Positions 27,999 through 37,935 of a DNA stretch of 64,000 nucleotides are shown piece by piece; the first letter of the stretch is position 1; each line of letters begins with the position of its first letter. The notes beneath the pieces are model-generated. The model ran no database searches. It was given only the letters and a program-made list of their open reading frames with translations, and was not told the origin of the DNA. This DNA is from Nitrospira sp. (GTDB taxonomy: Bacteria; Nitrospirota; Nitrospiria; Nitrospirales; Nitrospiraceae). The stretch spans positions 1-64,000 of the forward strand of contig JAOUMR010000006.1 in assembly GCA_029881435.1 (NCBI GenBank), given 5' to 3'. The position numbers and the translations under genes are program-made.

Positions 27999-28036
27999 TC
28001 ACAAAACTTTCACATCTCGATCACATAACAGTCACA
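27999..28036. promoter_or_regulatory. Four TCACA direct repeats at exact 11-bp spacing (putative OmpR/PhoB-family operator)
   Basis: TCACA at 27999, 28010, 28021 and 28032; located 65-102 bp upstream of the beta-propeller ATG. Confidence 0.65.
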
Positions 28037-28173
28037 AACCGAAACACTCAGATTGATTAAAGGGTGGTCACGCGCTCAGCCGTGAGGGAGGCTTGGGAAC
28101 AGTTTTGCAGGTGGTTGGTAGCGTCATCCCAAGAGTGAATGCAGACCCTCTTGATCAGAATCTCCTTGAGGAG

Positions 28174-29703
28174 CTACGCCTTAGGTGACGAATCACGAAT
28201 CTCGATGGATGGCTGAACCGTATGCAGATGAAATGTGAAGGTTGTTCCGTCATTCAGGATACTGTGAGCTTCAATGGAACTTCCGTGAAGCTCGAGGATT
28301 CGTTTGGAGATGGCCAGACCAAGTCCTGCCCCAGGTGCTCTCCCTTGCTCACTGTTGCCAACTCGATAGTAGCGATCAAAGATGTACGGGAGGTCCTCTG
28401 GTGGAATCCCGCAACCGGTATCCGTAACCTGAGTCACCAGCTTCTCATTCTCAAAACTCAGGGTCACGATGACAACGCCTCTTTCGGGAGTATGTCGTAT
28501 GGCATTGACGATGAGGTTTTCAAGCACTCGTTCGATCAGCCCAATGTCAGCCGAGACAAATGGGAGACCGTCCCGTATATCCGTCTGAAGATGCACCTGC
28601 TTCTTCTCGGCCATAAACCTGAGCTCTTGAACCACATCTTGGACCAACTCGCTGAGGGAAAACGGTTCGATATGAGGCATCATTTCCGGAGAATTCAATT
28701 TGGCCAGTTCAAATAGCTCAGCAATCAACTTACTTAACCGCTCGCCATGCTTCGTGGCAATTTCAAGATAGGTGCGCTGCTCCTGTGGGGACAACGTGCC
28801 TTCCTTCATGCTCAGGGTCTCAAGATAACCCTGGAGCGATGTGAGAGGCGTGCGAAGGTCGTGGGAGACATTGGCGACCAGTTCGCGCCGTAACTGATCA
28901 GTCTGATTAAGCTGCGTGACTTGCGTGTGAATGCGATCGACCATTTGGGTAAAGATTGTACCCAATTCGTCAATTTCATCTCGCGGCTCAGCGCGCATCG
29001 GTTGCAGATGAGATTGGTCGGTCACCACTGATTGTTTCAAGAAATCGCTTCGTTTGAAGCGCTCCATCGTCACGGCGAGCGCCCTGAGCCGGTGAGTCAA
29101 GACCCTGAGTGTGAAGAGACCAGTCACAAGAGCAAACAGCATCGTTGCCAGCACGGCCCACAGGCTCAATCGGAGAATGTAACTCCCTTCGAGCATCTGC
29201 GATACGGAGTCAAATTCCTCTCCGCCCAAGATTACGTACAGATACCCCTGGATTGAACCACTCAGAGATTCGATGGGAAATGCTGAAAAAATTTTTTTGC
29301 GACTGAGATCACGAGGGTCGTCACCTAAGATGGGGAGGTCCTCGGCTCCCGACAAGAACTGTTTGAGTGGGTCGAGAGTGATACTCTGTCGCTTCACCTT
29401 TGAGGGGGGGGCCGAAAAGGTCAGGATCCTTCCCTGATCATCGAGCAGATAGACTTCGATACTGGGATTGATCACCATGAGTATGTGAAAAATATCCTTG
29501 ATGGCCTCCTCATTCACCAGTCCTTCCTGCATCAAGAGCTTTTCAGACACGATGCGTTCGGCCAACGTCCGGTTAAGCTTTTGGTTCACCTCTTGGAAAT
29601 GCAACCTGGTCGTATACAGAGTCAGTACAATGGCCCCAGCGCCTATGAGGCAAAATAGCCCGATGAGAACACTTGCAAGCTTTCCGTACAGAGTAGTGAA
29701 CAT
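28174..29703 (-). CDS. Sensor histidine kinase (two TM, HAMP, HisKA, HATPase_c)
   Basis: VANVSHDLRTPLTSLQGYLETL, NLIVNAIRHTPERG, DTGCGIPPEDLPYIFDRYYR, GAGLGLAISKRILELHG. Confidence 0.95.
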   Translation of the reverse strand: MFTTLYGKLASVLIGLFCLIGAGAIVLTLYTTRLHFQEVNQKLNRTLAERIVSEKLLMQEGLVNEEAIKDIFHILMVINPSIEVYLLDDQGRILTFSAPPSKVKRQSITLDPLKQFLSGAEDLPILGDDPRDLSRKKIFSAFPIESLSGSIQGYLYVILGGEEFDSVSQMLEGSYILRLSLWAVLATMLFALVTGLFTLRVLTHRLRALAVTMERFKRSDFLKQSVVTDQSHLQPMRAEPRDEIDELGTIFTQMVDRIHTQVTQLNQTDQLRRELVANVSHDLRTPLTSLQGYLETLSMKEGTLSPQEQRTYLEIATKHGERLSKLIAELFELAKLNSPEMMPHIEPFSLSELVQDVVQELRFMAEKKQVHLQTDIRDGLPFVSADIGLIERVLENLIVNAIRHTPERGVVIVTLSFENEKLVTQVTDTGCGIPPEDLPYIFDRYYRVGNSEQGRAPGAGLGLAISKRILELHGSSIEAHSILNDGTTFTFHLHTVQPSIEIRDSSPKA

Positions 29704-29713
29704 TCAGCTACTC

Positions 29714-30454
29714 CTACTGGTGTTCCTCGGTAAAGCTGTAGCCAATACCCCAGACCGTCAAAATATACTGAGGATGGCTCGTATGGCGTTCGATTTTGGC
29801 TCGTAGACGATTGATGTGAGAGTTCACGGTATGTTCGTAGCCGGCGTGTGCATACCCCCACACCAAATCGAGTAATTGCGAACGGGTATACACCCGACCT
29901 GGGTGTTGGGCGAACTGAAGTAAGAGATCGAACTCTTTGGCTGTCAGGTCTAGGACGTTGCCGCATAATGTAACTTTACGTTTCTCGCAATCAATCATGA
30001 GATCGCCCGCTTGAATTATGTGGTGCTTGTCGGAGGCTCGTTGCGCTTCAAGCGCCTCCATGCGACGAAACAATGCCTTCACCCGAGCCAGGAGTTCACG
30101 AATGCTGAATGGCTTCGTCAGATAATCATCTGCGCCGACCTCGAGACCAAGGACGCGATCCAATTCAGTCGACTTCGCCGTCAACATCAGAATGGGTGTG
30201 TAGTTGGGTTTCGTGCGTACATTTCTGCATACTTCCAACCCTTCCATCCCTGGAAGCATGAGATCGAGAACGATTAAATCGTAGGCATGAGACAGTGCTT
30301 GTTTGAGGCCGGTCGCGCCATCCTCCGCCAGATGGACGTCATACCCTCCATCATGGAGATGGAGCTCCAGCAGACGAGCAATGTCCCTGTCATCTTCAAT
30401 TACAAGAATATTTCGTGGCTTTACGCTTTGCCGATGCGGTGCTTCATCTGCCAT
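29714..30454 (-). CDS. OmpR/PhoB-family response regulator
   Basis: ILVIEDDRDIARLLELHLHDGGYDVHLAEDG...LIVLDLMLPGMEG...YLTKPFSIREL; winged-helix C-terminus LTAKEFDLLLQFAQHPGRVYTRSQLLDLVWG. Confidence 0.96.
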   Translation of the reverse strand: MADEAPHRQSVKPRNILVIEDDRDIARLLELHLHDGGYDVHLAEDGATGLKQALSHAYDLIVLDLMLPGMEGLEVCRNVRTKPNYTPILMLTAKSTELDRVLGLEVGADDYLTKPFSIRELLARVKALFRRMEALEAQRASDKHHIIQAGDLMIDCEKRKVTLCGNVLDLTAKEFDLLLQFAQHPGRVYTRSQLLDLVWGYAHAGYEHTVNSHINRLRAKIERHTSHPQYILTVWGIGYSFTEEHQ

Positions 30455-30467
30455 GATTGCTAGGATA

Positions 30468-30494
30468 TCAGGCGATTATCACGAAAGCATCACA
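30468..30494. promoter_or_regulatory. Three TCAnn repeats at exact 11-bp spacing upstream of the response regulator gene
   Basis: TCAGG at 30468, TCACG at 30479, TCACA at 30490; same 11-bp phase as the 27999-28036 array. Confidence 0.45.
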
Positions 30495-30567
30495 GATGGC
30501 CGGAGCTGATGAGTAAGATATTCACACGCTTAGGCAGGGATCGGTGGAAGGATCAGACACCGACAGC

Positions 30568-31332
30568 TTAGTGGGCCGCTTTTTCAAAAATGATATCACC
30601 GTAATAGGCGGTCGCTCGTTCCTGTGTATTATCCGTATCGCTCATGATGGCGATGCCGTTGATCATCGGCGGTTCTTCTCCGAATGCTTTTGTATAATCT
30701 TTGTAGATATTGCGCGACTCTTTGACCCATATGCCGAGATTGTGTGGACCACTTTCCACGACCACCATTTTGACAAAATCGGTATAGGCGTTATCAATAA
30801 TCTCGCCGACCGGTGCCTTCCGTTCCCAGACATAGTTGATCGCCCCGATCGGAATGTCTCCGAACAATACTTGGCCCGCCTTGTACTTGAGCTTCTTCCC
30901 AAAACTCACCTTATCGGGGTCGTATTCAAAGGTGATGTAGAGGCGGGCTGGATAGTCGTCGCCGTCTTTGCGCGTGGCATCGCTATTCTGCAGCAGGTTG
31001 TCGACTTTCCAACGCCATCGCACGATGGGAAATTCCTTGGGGTCGATCTTGACTTCCTTGGTCAATCCCGATGCGGACGCATCGCTCGTGGCCTTGATGA
31101 CGACATGTTCACCGTCTCTCACCAACTCGTATGATGTGAGCGTGTGGATGTTTTTGAAGGTTAAGGGCTTCCAGCCATCCGGTAGACGGCCGCCTGGTTC
31201 GCTTACGGAAAACTTTCCGACTTCAAGCACAGGCGGACCCTGCGCCAAGAGCCATGCTGGAGCGATAAACAGCCAGATGGCAACAACTACGCCTATGACT
31301 ATCAGCACCGTGCTGCCTCCTTCAGGCGCCAT
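30568..31332 (-). CDS. DUF3047 domain protein
   Basis: TM anchor then VLEVGKFSVSEPGGRLPDGWKPLTFKNI...VRWRWKVDNLLQNSDATRKDGDDYPARLYITFEYD. Confidence 0.85.
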   Translation of the reverse strand: MAPEGGSTVLIVIGVVVAIWLFIAPAWLLAQGPPVLEVGKFSVSEPGGRLPDGWKPLTFKNIHTLTSYELVRDGEHVVIKATSDASASGLTKEVKIDPKEFPIVRWRWKVDNLLQNSDATRKDGDDYPARLYITFEYDPDKVSFGKKLKYKAGQVLFGDIPIGAINYVWERKAPVGEIIDNAYTDFVKMVVVESGPHNLGIWVKESRNIYKDYTKAFGEEPPMINGIAIMSDTDNTQERATAYYGDIIFEKAAH

Positions 31333-31336
31333 CCCC

Positions 31337-32890
31337 TCATCCTCTTCTCATCCAGGTGAACAACTTCACCAGGATATTCTTCGTACCCTGTGAGAAGTGC
31401 GCCTTGCGCCAAAGATTGACGACTTTTTTGTTTACCTCGGCCTGGGTGGGATAGGGATGGATTGTACTGGCTACTATTTTGGCTCCTCCTGCTTTCATAG
31501 CGACGGAGAACTCGCTGATCATGTCGCCGGCATGACGTGCGACGATCGTCGCCCCCAGGATCTTGTCAGTCCCCTTTTGGATGTGAACCCGTGCAAACCC
31601 TTCCTCGTCTCCATCGAGAATGGCCCGATCGACCTCGTCGAGTTTGTAGGTATAGGTTTCCACTTCGAGACCCTTTCCCTTGGCATCCTTCTCGTACATG
31701 CCGACGTGAGCAATTTCCGGATCGGTGAAGGTGCACCATGGCATATTCAAAGACTCGACACTGGCGTACCCCAAGCCGAGGGGATGAGGAAAGAGGGCAT
31801 TCTGAATGACGATTTGAGCCATCGCGTCGGCGGCATGTGTAAACTTGTATCGCGAGCAGATATCGCCCGCCGCGTAGATCATGGGATTCGTCGTTTGCAG
31901 CTTCGCATTGACCTTGATTCCGTTCCTATCGTAGTCCACCCCCACGGCTTCCAACCCAATCCCCTCTACATTCGGCGTGCGTCCCACTCCAACAAGGATT
32001 TCATCAACGGTGACATCGTACTGTTGACCATGTGAATCGATTGTTAGGCGTTTGCCAGCAGCGGTCTTCTCCACATGCAAGTCCTTCCCGCAGCAGAGTA
32101 GCGTCACTCCATCTCGAACCATCGCGTGCTCTACAATGTCTGCAACATCTCGATCCTCATTTGGCATGATGCCGTGTGTGGTCTCGATGAGATAAACGTG
32201 GCTTCCGAACCGAGCGAATGACTGCGCCAGTTCACAGCCAATAGGACCGGCACCAATCACACCGATGCGTTGCGGCAGCTCGGTCAGTGAAAAGACGGTT
32301 TCATTCGTCAGATAGCCAGCCTCCTCCAGGCCAGGGGTGTTCGGGACTGAGGCTCGTGCCCCAGTGCAGACGGCGGCTTTCGCAAATGTCAGGATTCGAT
32401 CGCCAGCAGGACCAACGACTTGGATCGTATCGGCACCGAGGAACCGTCCACTGCCGACATAGACATCGACTCCAAGTTGTGCATAGCGATGGACAGAATC
32501 GTTCTGGCTAATACGTGCCCGCAGTCGTCGCATCCTTGCCATCACAGCGCCGAAATCGTATTTCACACCAGGCGGGATTTGCAGGCCAAACTCTGTTGCT
32601 TTTCGCAAATCTGCCCACGCTCTCGCGGCTCGGATCACACCTTTGGATGGCACACACCCGACATTCAAACAGTCGCCGCCCATCAGGTGTTTTTCGATTA
32701 AGGCGACTTTCGCTCCGAGACTTGCGGCCACGACCGCCGTGATCAAGCCCGCAGTTCCAGCACCGATCACCACGATGTTGTACCGACCGGTCGGTTTCGG
32801 GTTGACCCAGTCGGAAGGATGCACATTGGCGACAAGCTGTCGGTTGTATTCATCGTCAGGACGGACCAGATGCTGATCAGGCTCAGTCAT
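31337..32890 (-). CDS. FAD-dependent pyridine nucleotide-disulfide oxidoreductase (mercuric reductase/dihydrolipoamide dehydrogenase-like)
   Basis: VIGAGTAGLITAVVAASLGAKVALIE; redox motif GGDCLNVGCVPSK; C-terminal dimerisation domain HPYPTQAEVNKKV. Confidence 0.92.
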   Translation of the reverse strand: MTEPDQHLVRPDDEYNRQLVANVHPSDWVNPKPTGRYNIVVIGAGTAGLITAVVAASLGAKVALIEKHLMGGDCLNVGCVPSKGVIRAARAWADLRKATEFGLQIPPGVKYDFGAVMARMRRLRARISQNDSVHRYAQLGVDVYVGSGRFLGADTIQVVGPAGDRILTFAKAAVCTGARASVPNTPGLEEAGYLTNETVFSLTELPQRIGVIGAGPIGCELAQSFARFGSHVYLIETTHGIMPNEDRDVADIVEHAMVRDGVTLLCCGKDLHVEKTAAGKRLTIDSHGQQYDVTVDEILVGVGRTPNVEGIGLEAVGVDYDRNGIKVNAKLQTTNPMIYAAGDICSRYKFTHAADAMAQIVIQNALFPHPLGLGYASVESLNMPWCTFTDPEIAHVGMYEKDAKGKGLEVETYTYKLDEVDRAILDGDEEGFARVHIQKGTDKILGATIVARHAGDMISEFSVAMKAGGAKIVASTIHPYPTQAEVNKKVVNLWRKAHFSQGTKNILVKLFTWMRRG

Positions 32891-32959
32891 TGCGGCGATC
32901 CTTGAGATAGGCTGAATGATCATAGGGTGTCACCATTCTTTGTGTACCGTCAATCGGTG

Positions 32960-33697
32960 TCATTGGGAGGATTGTGCCATGTATTTCTTGTAGAGCACCG
33001 GCATCAACGCAAGAAGTCCCAGCAACACAAAGGCTGCGATCACATTGGGCGATGCGATTTCTTTCAAGGAATTGATGGTACCCAGTTGTCGCCCCGCATA
33101 GGCGTAGACAAACGAGCCGGGAATGATTCCGATCGCCGTGGCTGCGACATACGTCCCGACGCTCACGCGTGTGAGGCCCGACACAAGGTTCACGATGAAA
33201 AATGGAAACAAGGGGATCAGTCGCAGGGTCAACAGGTAACTGAAGGCGTTCTTGGCGAATCCTTCTTGGAACGGCCCCAGCCATTTCCCGAATTTCTGTT
33301 CCACGGTGTCCCGTAGCAAATACCGTGCAGTTAGAAACGCCACGGTTGCTCCGGTTGTCGCTCCGACATTCACAAACACAGTCGCCAAGCCAGCGCCAAA
33401 CAAGAAGCCGCCTGCCAACGTGAGGATGACCGCCCCTGGCAGCGACAACCCTGCCACCATTGCGTAGGTCCCGATAAAAATAGCCACAGCCGCCACAACG
33501 TTCGCATCTGTGAACGCCAATAAGCTGTCCCTATTTTCTTTTAGCACGGTCAGCGATAAGAACCGTCCGAGATCGAAATAGAAAAACGCTCCAACAGCCG
33601 CGGCGATAACAAGGACGATAACAATTTTGCCAGCATTCGAACTGTTGGATTCAGGGTGATTCGAGAGCTGCGTCATGGCGATATCCTGCGGTATCAT
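32960..33697 (-). CDS. TVP38/TMEM64 (DedA-like/VTT) family membrane protein
   Basis: LPGAVILTLAGGFLFGAGLATVFVNVGATTGATVAFLTARYLLRD...LRLIPLFPFFIVNLVSGLTRV; start at 33697 with GAGGAG SD. Confidence 0.9.
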   Translation of the reverse strand: MIPQDIAMTQLSNHPESNSSNAGKIVIVLVIAAAVGAFFYFDLGRFLSLTVLKENRDSLLAFTDANVVAAVAIFIGTYAMVAGLSLPGAVILTLAGGFLFGAGLATVFVNVGATTGATVAFLTARYLLRDTVEQKFGKWLGPFQEGFAKNAFSYLLTLRLIPLFPFFIVNLVSGLTRVSVGTYVAATAIGIIPGSFVYAYAGRQLGTINSLKEIASPNVIAAFVLLGLLALMPVLYKKYMAQSSQ

Positions 33698-33919
33698 GGG
33701 GGCTCCTCTTCGTTGTGTCAATGCGCTAGACGGTTCGGTGTTTTGTCGGGCGAGATTGCCAAATCTTACGTGCTTTGTGAAAACTGACACCTGAGCTCCC
33801 ATTGGGACTATATTGGGGAGAGAACTTCAGCTCGTCTGAATTCCGCCGCAACCACCACCACCTAGAAAGGAGTTGCCAGATTGGCTGGAATTCTCGTAGT
33901 CTGTCAGAAGGAGATCACA

Positions 33920-34564
33920 ATGGATGAATCGAGCAGACTGACCAGGACCAAAGAACAGTGGGCAAAGGCTCGGCGGGGTGGAGAAGAACGAGAAGTCTTT
34001 TATGAAGGCGATGATCGATTACCTCCAGGCCAACACCTCGTCGACAATTTTCCTGTGCTGGACCTAGGCTTCAAGCCGGAGCTTCCATTAAGTGAATGGA
34101 CGCTCAGTATCGGCGGGTTTGTTGCTGAGCCCATGACATGGACCTGGGAGCAATTCTTGGCACAGCCCCAAGTCAAAAATCGGTCGGATTTCCATTGTGT
34201 CACGTCATGGAGCCGTTACGACAACGATTGGGAAGGTGTCAGCTTCAAGCACCTCATCGCGCTTTTGAAACCGCTCTCACTTGCACGATTTGTCTTGTTC
34301 AAGTCCTACGACGACTACACCACGAACCTACCGCTTGATGCCTGTGACGATGACGATGTGTTGCTCGCCCATAGCTGGAACGGCAAACCGCTCTCCCGAG
34401 AACATGGCGGGCCGGTTCGTGTGATCGTTCCCAAACGGTATGCATGGAAGGGAGCGAAGTGGGTGAAGGAGATTACCTTTTCAGATCGGGATGAAAAGGG
34501 GTTCTGGGAAGTTCGTGGCTACTCCAACACAGCGTTTCCCTGGAAGAACGATCGTTACGGTTAA
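33920..34564 (+). CDS. Sulfite oxidase-like molybdopterin-dependent oxidoreductase (YuiH-like)
   Basis: SD AGAAGGAGA before the ATG at 33920; DFHCVTSWSRYDNDWEGVSFKHL with Mo-ligand-type Cys; HGGPVRVIVPKRYAWKGAKWVKEI. Confidence 0.92.
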   Translation: MDESSRLTRTKEQWAKARRGGEEREVFYEGDDRLPPGQHLVDNFPVLDLGFKPELPLSEWTLSIGGFVAEPMTWTWEQFLAQPQVKNRSDFHCVTSWSRYDNDWEGVSFKHLIALLKPLSLARFVLFKSYDDYTTNLPLDACDDDDVLLAHSWNGKPLSREHGGPVRVIVPKRYAWKGAKWVKEITFSDRDEKGFWEVRGYSNTAFPWKNDRYG

Positions 34565-34567
34565 CCG

Positions 34568-34903
34568 TTATTTTTTTATCCAGCCGCCCGGACCTTCGAC
34601 GAAGTTTCCCGGTTTAGTGTTCTGAATGGCTTTTTCGCCTGCCAGTGTCTCTACCGCGGTCCGTGGCGTTCGGTTTTTCTTGGCAATATCCTCATATGCC
34701 TGCCGACGTTTTTGATTGATATCCGAGATTAGTGCTTGGGCGTCGGCATTGGGCGTATTGACCGCCCCAAGGTAGCCGTTGGTTCGTTCCCCGACCACCC
34801 CCATTGCTTTGGCTTCGTCCAGTGACAGTGCGGAAACCGGGGATGCCATCGTTGCCCATAGGATCGCAATACATGTTGCCATGACTAACCGCATTATCAA
34901 CAT
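34568..34903 (-). CDS. ydbL: YdbL family protein (DUF1318)
   Basis: LDEAKAMGVVGERTNGYLGAVN...INQKRRQAYEDIAKKNRT...GEKAIQNTKPGNFV; third gene of the ydbH-ynbE-ydbL arrangement. Confidence 0.88.
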   Translation of the reverse strand: MLIMRLVMATCIAILWATMASPVSALSLDEAKAMGVVGERTNGYLGAVNTPNADAQALISDINQKRRQAYEDIAKKNRTPRTAVETLAGEKAIQNTKPGNFVEGPGGWIKK

Positions 34904-34918
34904 CGTTCCCTCCCGCAG

Positions 34919-35149
34919 CTAAAACAATCCGCTATCATTCGAGATGACTTCATCGAGATCTTTCTCTACTTTCAGTCGGATCTCATGATCAATCTTCACG
35001 TTGAGATTGATCGTAATCGGCTTGTCTGATGGAGCTACCTCGACACGTGGAGTACATGCGCCCAGGGTGGTGAGCAGAGCTCCCCACAGCAGCACTCCGG
35101 CACTGATCAGTCTCACGCGACTCCGCATATTGCGCCTCATGATGGTCAT
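34919..35149 (-). CDS. ynbE: YnbE-like lipoprotein
   Basis: Lipobox LTTLGACTP; PITINLNVKIDHEIRLKVEKDLDEVI; start overlaps the end of ydbH. Confidence 0.88.
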   Translation of the reverse strand: MTIMRRNMRSRVRLISAGVLLWGALLTTLGACTPRVEVAPSDKPITINLNVKIDHEIRLKVEKDLDEVISNDSGLF

Positions 35150-37935
35150 AATCGTCCATACTTTCTCTCAATAGAGCCACGAATCTCATCAACCAGACGC
35201 AGACTCTTCAGGAGCGTGGGAATGTGTTCTTGCACGGTTAAATTGAAATGAATCGGCGGAGTATTCTTCAAATCCGGATTCTTCCCTTCGAGCCGAGCGC
35301 TCAGATCTAACATCCCCGTTTCTTCGTATTTCAGACCGACTCGTAAGAGTGTATAGTGAAAGTTGTTCAGCGCCTGTTCTACAAGCTGAAGTTGATGGCC
35401 TGATTCCGAGACATCTCTTGACGGTTCTGCTGCCGAGATATACCGCAACACTCCTCCCGGAGGTTGCGCCTCGATGCGACCATCTTTCACAATGACCCCG
35501 CTGGACGTGAAGGTCACAGGTACCGTCCCATTGAGCGTTCCAGTCCCATGAAGTCCCCGTTGCTGTTCCACGCTCAGAACTTTCGCAAGATCTAGTTTAT
35601 GTAAGAAGAACGTGCTTGAAAAGGGCGGCCTGTCTAAGTCTACCACAAGACCAGGGTTCGTGACCCGTCCTCCGAGCACGTCGCATCCAAAATCTTTTAC
35701 ATCGATGACGGGCAACGTATTTGCGAATGGCCATCGGATCTGGTATAGAGCTGCCAGATTGGATATTTCAAGGCCGCTGCGCATCGATGTCACGACGATG
35801 GCGGCCGGTTGAATCATGGCAACTGCATCAGCTTCGTCCATGTGCAGAGCCATCGTGGTACTGAGACCCTTCACAACATAGTCCGAGTAGTATCCCGACA
35901 GTTTTTCCGCCACGACCTTGGCATCGGTTGAGGTGATTTTCATTCCGCTCATTGAGTTGCCGAAGTCGCCGGACCAGGACGCATCAGCCGTGACGCTGAA
36001 TGTACCTTCGACGATATCTGTCGATGGAGGGAGTCCCGTGATGATGTTGCTCAGCCGACCTTCGGCATCGTTAAACGTGAGCGGACCAATTGTCCCGTGG
36101 AACATCCCCGATTTCCCTTGCAGTGGCTGTTCGATCCTTCCCGTCATAAATTCGGCCTGTGTCGGCAGATCAATACGAAGGTTGGCATTGATCTTGGTCT
36201 GATCTGCAGCAAACTGAACGGCCCACGTACTTGGTGACATGGCCCAAGCGCTTGAATTCAGGCGTACGCCATCGACTGATACCGTCCCTTCCGCCTGCCA
36301 TTCAGATCCTCTGGTTTTCATGTGCTCGAAACGCAGGAGGCCTTGACTGGTGTGAACATTCCGACCGTTTATCGTAACAGTGGGTGCATGCACGGTCGCG
36401 ATCATCGGTCCTCCGTCACAATGCAGCGCCGTCAGATTGCAGTCAACCGTCATCGGCTCCAAAAGCTGTAGCGTGAGACCTGGAATGTGTGTCGTCCCTC
36501 TTTCGATCTGCTTCATTGTCACTGAAGACTGAGGCAACAGCACTCCCTCTATCTGCGTGCTGCTCATTTTCACGGTGCCTCGAACACCTCCCATCGCTTC
36601 TTTGGCCGAGAAGACTTCAGTGACGGCTTTTGGAAGGGCTCCCTCCAGATCATAGGTTCCTTCGGCCAGGACCAACTCATGGCCCACCCCCTCAGCACGG
36701 GTGGATTGGAATTGTGCGACCAATGAGCCCAAGCTCTGACCATAAGTGACAAGCAGCGGGCCCTGAACGATCATTCGAATGGGCGTTTCTCTCCAGTATA
36801 AAGTCCCTTGCACGGGTTTCGTATTTTCCATCCGTACGGGTTGATCACCATCAGGAAGAATCAATCGAATCATCTCAGGGATGATCTGCGGTTGGGTGTT
36901 GACAGTCGCTGTCAGTAGAACACCAGGACTCAGAGACCATTCGAGCTGAGAGGCATTCCCTCCAAATGTTCCCTCATACGCAATGGCGATATCCTTCGCA
37001 ACCTCCTTCAGACCTGGCAGTGTGGCATTGACTCGAACAGTGCCTTCCACATGTGTTTGTGCATCCTGCTTGAGAGCACTGAGGGTGGTATCTGTGTCGG
37101 CCTGTCCAGCCCAATCGATTGCTACGTGGCCTGTCACTTTTCCCAGTTCTGGGCCGATAGGGACCAATAGTGCGATAAATGGAGCGAGTTCCTGTACGTT
37201 GACCTGTAGACGTCCGGTGATCTGAATCTGTGAGCCGCTTGGATGGGCCTGCGACTGCCATGCCACTATCGGTGTTGCTTGCGGCCGTTGGGATGCCAAG
37301 ATTGCCGACCACGTGCTGGCAGAATTCCCCACGACCACCAGTCCATACGAGGCCGTATCAAGGCCTCGAAACGATAAACGACCGCCTAACTCTGCGCCAC
37401 TGTACGTCAAGCTTCCGGTAATCGTGACCCTACGGAGGGGGCCGGTCGCTTGCTCGCGAAAGATGGTGAGATGATCAAGCTGCAAAACATCGAATGGGAG
37501 AATCGGCAAACTTCGTAAGAGATCACCGGCTGTAAGCCAACTCCAGGGTGGCTGTTCGTGATCGGGCTGGTTGACATGTCTGCTGTCTTCGTTGAATGAT
37601 CCCATTGAGGGAGCATTCAGCACCTGAACGGCTGCGTCTCGAAGCACAATGCGGCTCACGCGGCCTTGAAGCAACTGAGACAGGTCATATCGGAGTTCCG
37701 CGTTCATCACCGAGACAATCAATCGCTCCCCATTCAAATCTTCCTGGAATGAGACGACGGGGATGTGCAGTTGTTTCCATCCGGGATAACCCAATTGCAG
37801 AATCACATGGCTATATCCGCGGTTACGAAGGCCTTCTGCCAGAAGATAGGACGCTCCCAACGGCAGCAGAAGATAGCAGCCAATGATGACGACTAGTCCA
37901 AATAGTACGGCGACCTGGTATCGTTGAGTCAGCAT
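35146..37935 (-). CDS. ydbH: YdbH-like AsmA-type intermembrane lipid transport protein
   Basis: 929 aa, N-terminal TM, repetitive beta-rich body; C-terminal GRIEAQPPGGVLRYISA...; gene order with ynbE and ydbL. Confidence 0.85.
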   Translation of the reverse strand: MLTQRYQVAVLFGLVVIIGCYLLLPLGASYLLAEGLRNRGYSHVILQLGYPGWKQLHIPVVSFQEDLNGERLIVSVMNAELRYDLSQLLQGRVSRIVLRDAAVQVLNAPSMGSFNEDSRHVNQPDHEQPPWSWLTAGDLLRSLPILPFDVLQLDHLTIFREQATGPLRRVTITGSLTYSGAELGGRLSFRGLDTASYGLVVVGNSASTWSAILASQRPQATPIVAWQSQAHPSGSQIQITGRLQVNVQELAPFIALLVPIGPELGKVTGHVAIDWAGQADTDTTLSALKQDAQTHVEGTVRVNATLPGLKEVAKDIAIAYEGTFGGNASQLEWSLSPGVLLTATVNTQPQIIPEMIRLILPDGDQPVRMENTKPVQGTLYWRETPIRMIVQGPLLVTYGQSLGSLVAQFQSTRAEGVGHELVLAEGTYDLEGALPKAVTEVFSAKEAMGGVRGTVKMSSTQIEGVLLPQSSVTMKQIERGTTHIPGLTLQLLEPMTVDCNLTALHCDGGPMIATVHAPTVTINGRNVHTSQGLLRFEHMKTRGSEWQAEGTVSVDGVRLNSSAWAMSPSTWAVQFAADQTKINANLRIDLPTQAEFMTGRIEQPLQGKSGMFHGTIGPLTFNDAEGRLSNIITGLPPSTDIVEGTFSVTADASWSGDFGNSMSGMKITSTDAKVVAEKLSGYYSDYVVKGLSTTMALHMDEADAVAMIQPAAIVVTSMRSGLEISNLAALYQIRWPFANTLPVIDVKDFGCDVLGGRVTNPGLVVDLDRPPFSSTFFLHKLDLAKVLSVEQQRGLHGTGTLNGTVPVTFTSSGVIVKDGRIEAQPPGGVLRYISAAEPSRDVSESGHQLQLVEQALNNFHYTLLRVGLKYEETGMLDLSARLEGKNPDLKNTPPIHFNLTVQEHIPTLLKSLRLVDEIRGSIERKYGRL

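Noticed and set aside
30544-31134. 196-aa plus-strand ORF
   Set aside because: Antisense to the DUF3047 gene, which has convincing coding content.
31397-32035. 212-aa plus-strand ORF
   Set aside because: Antisense to the FAD-dependent oxidoreductase.
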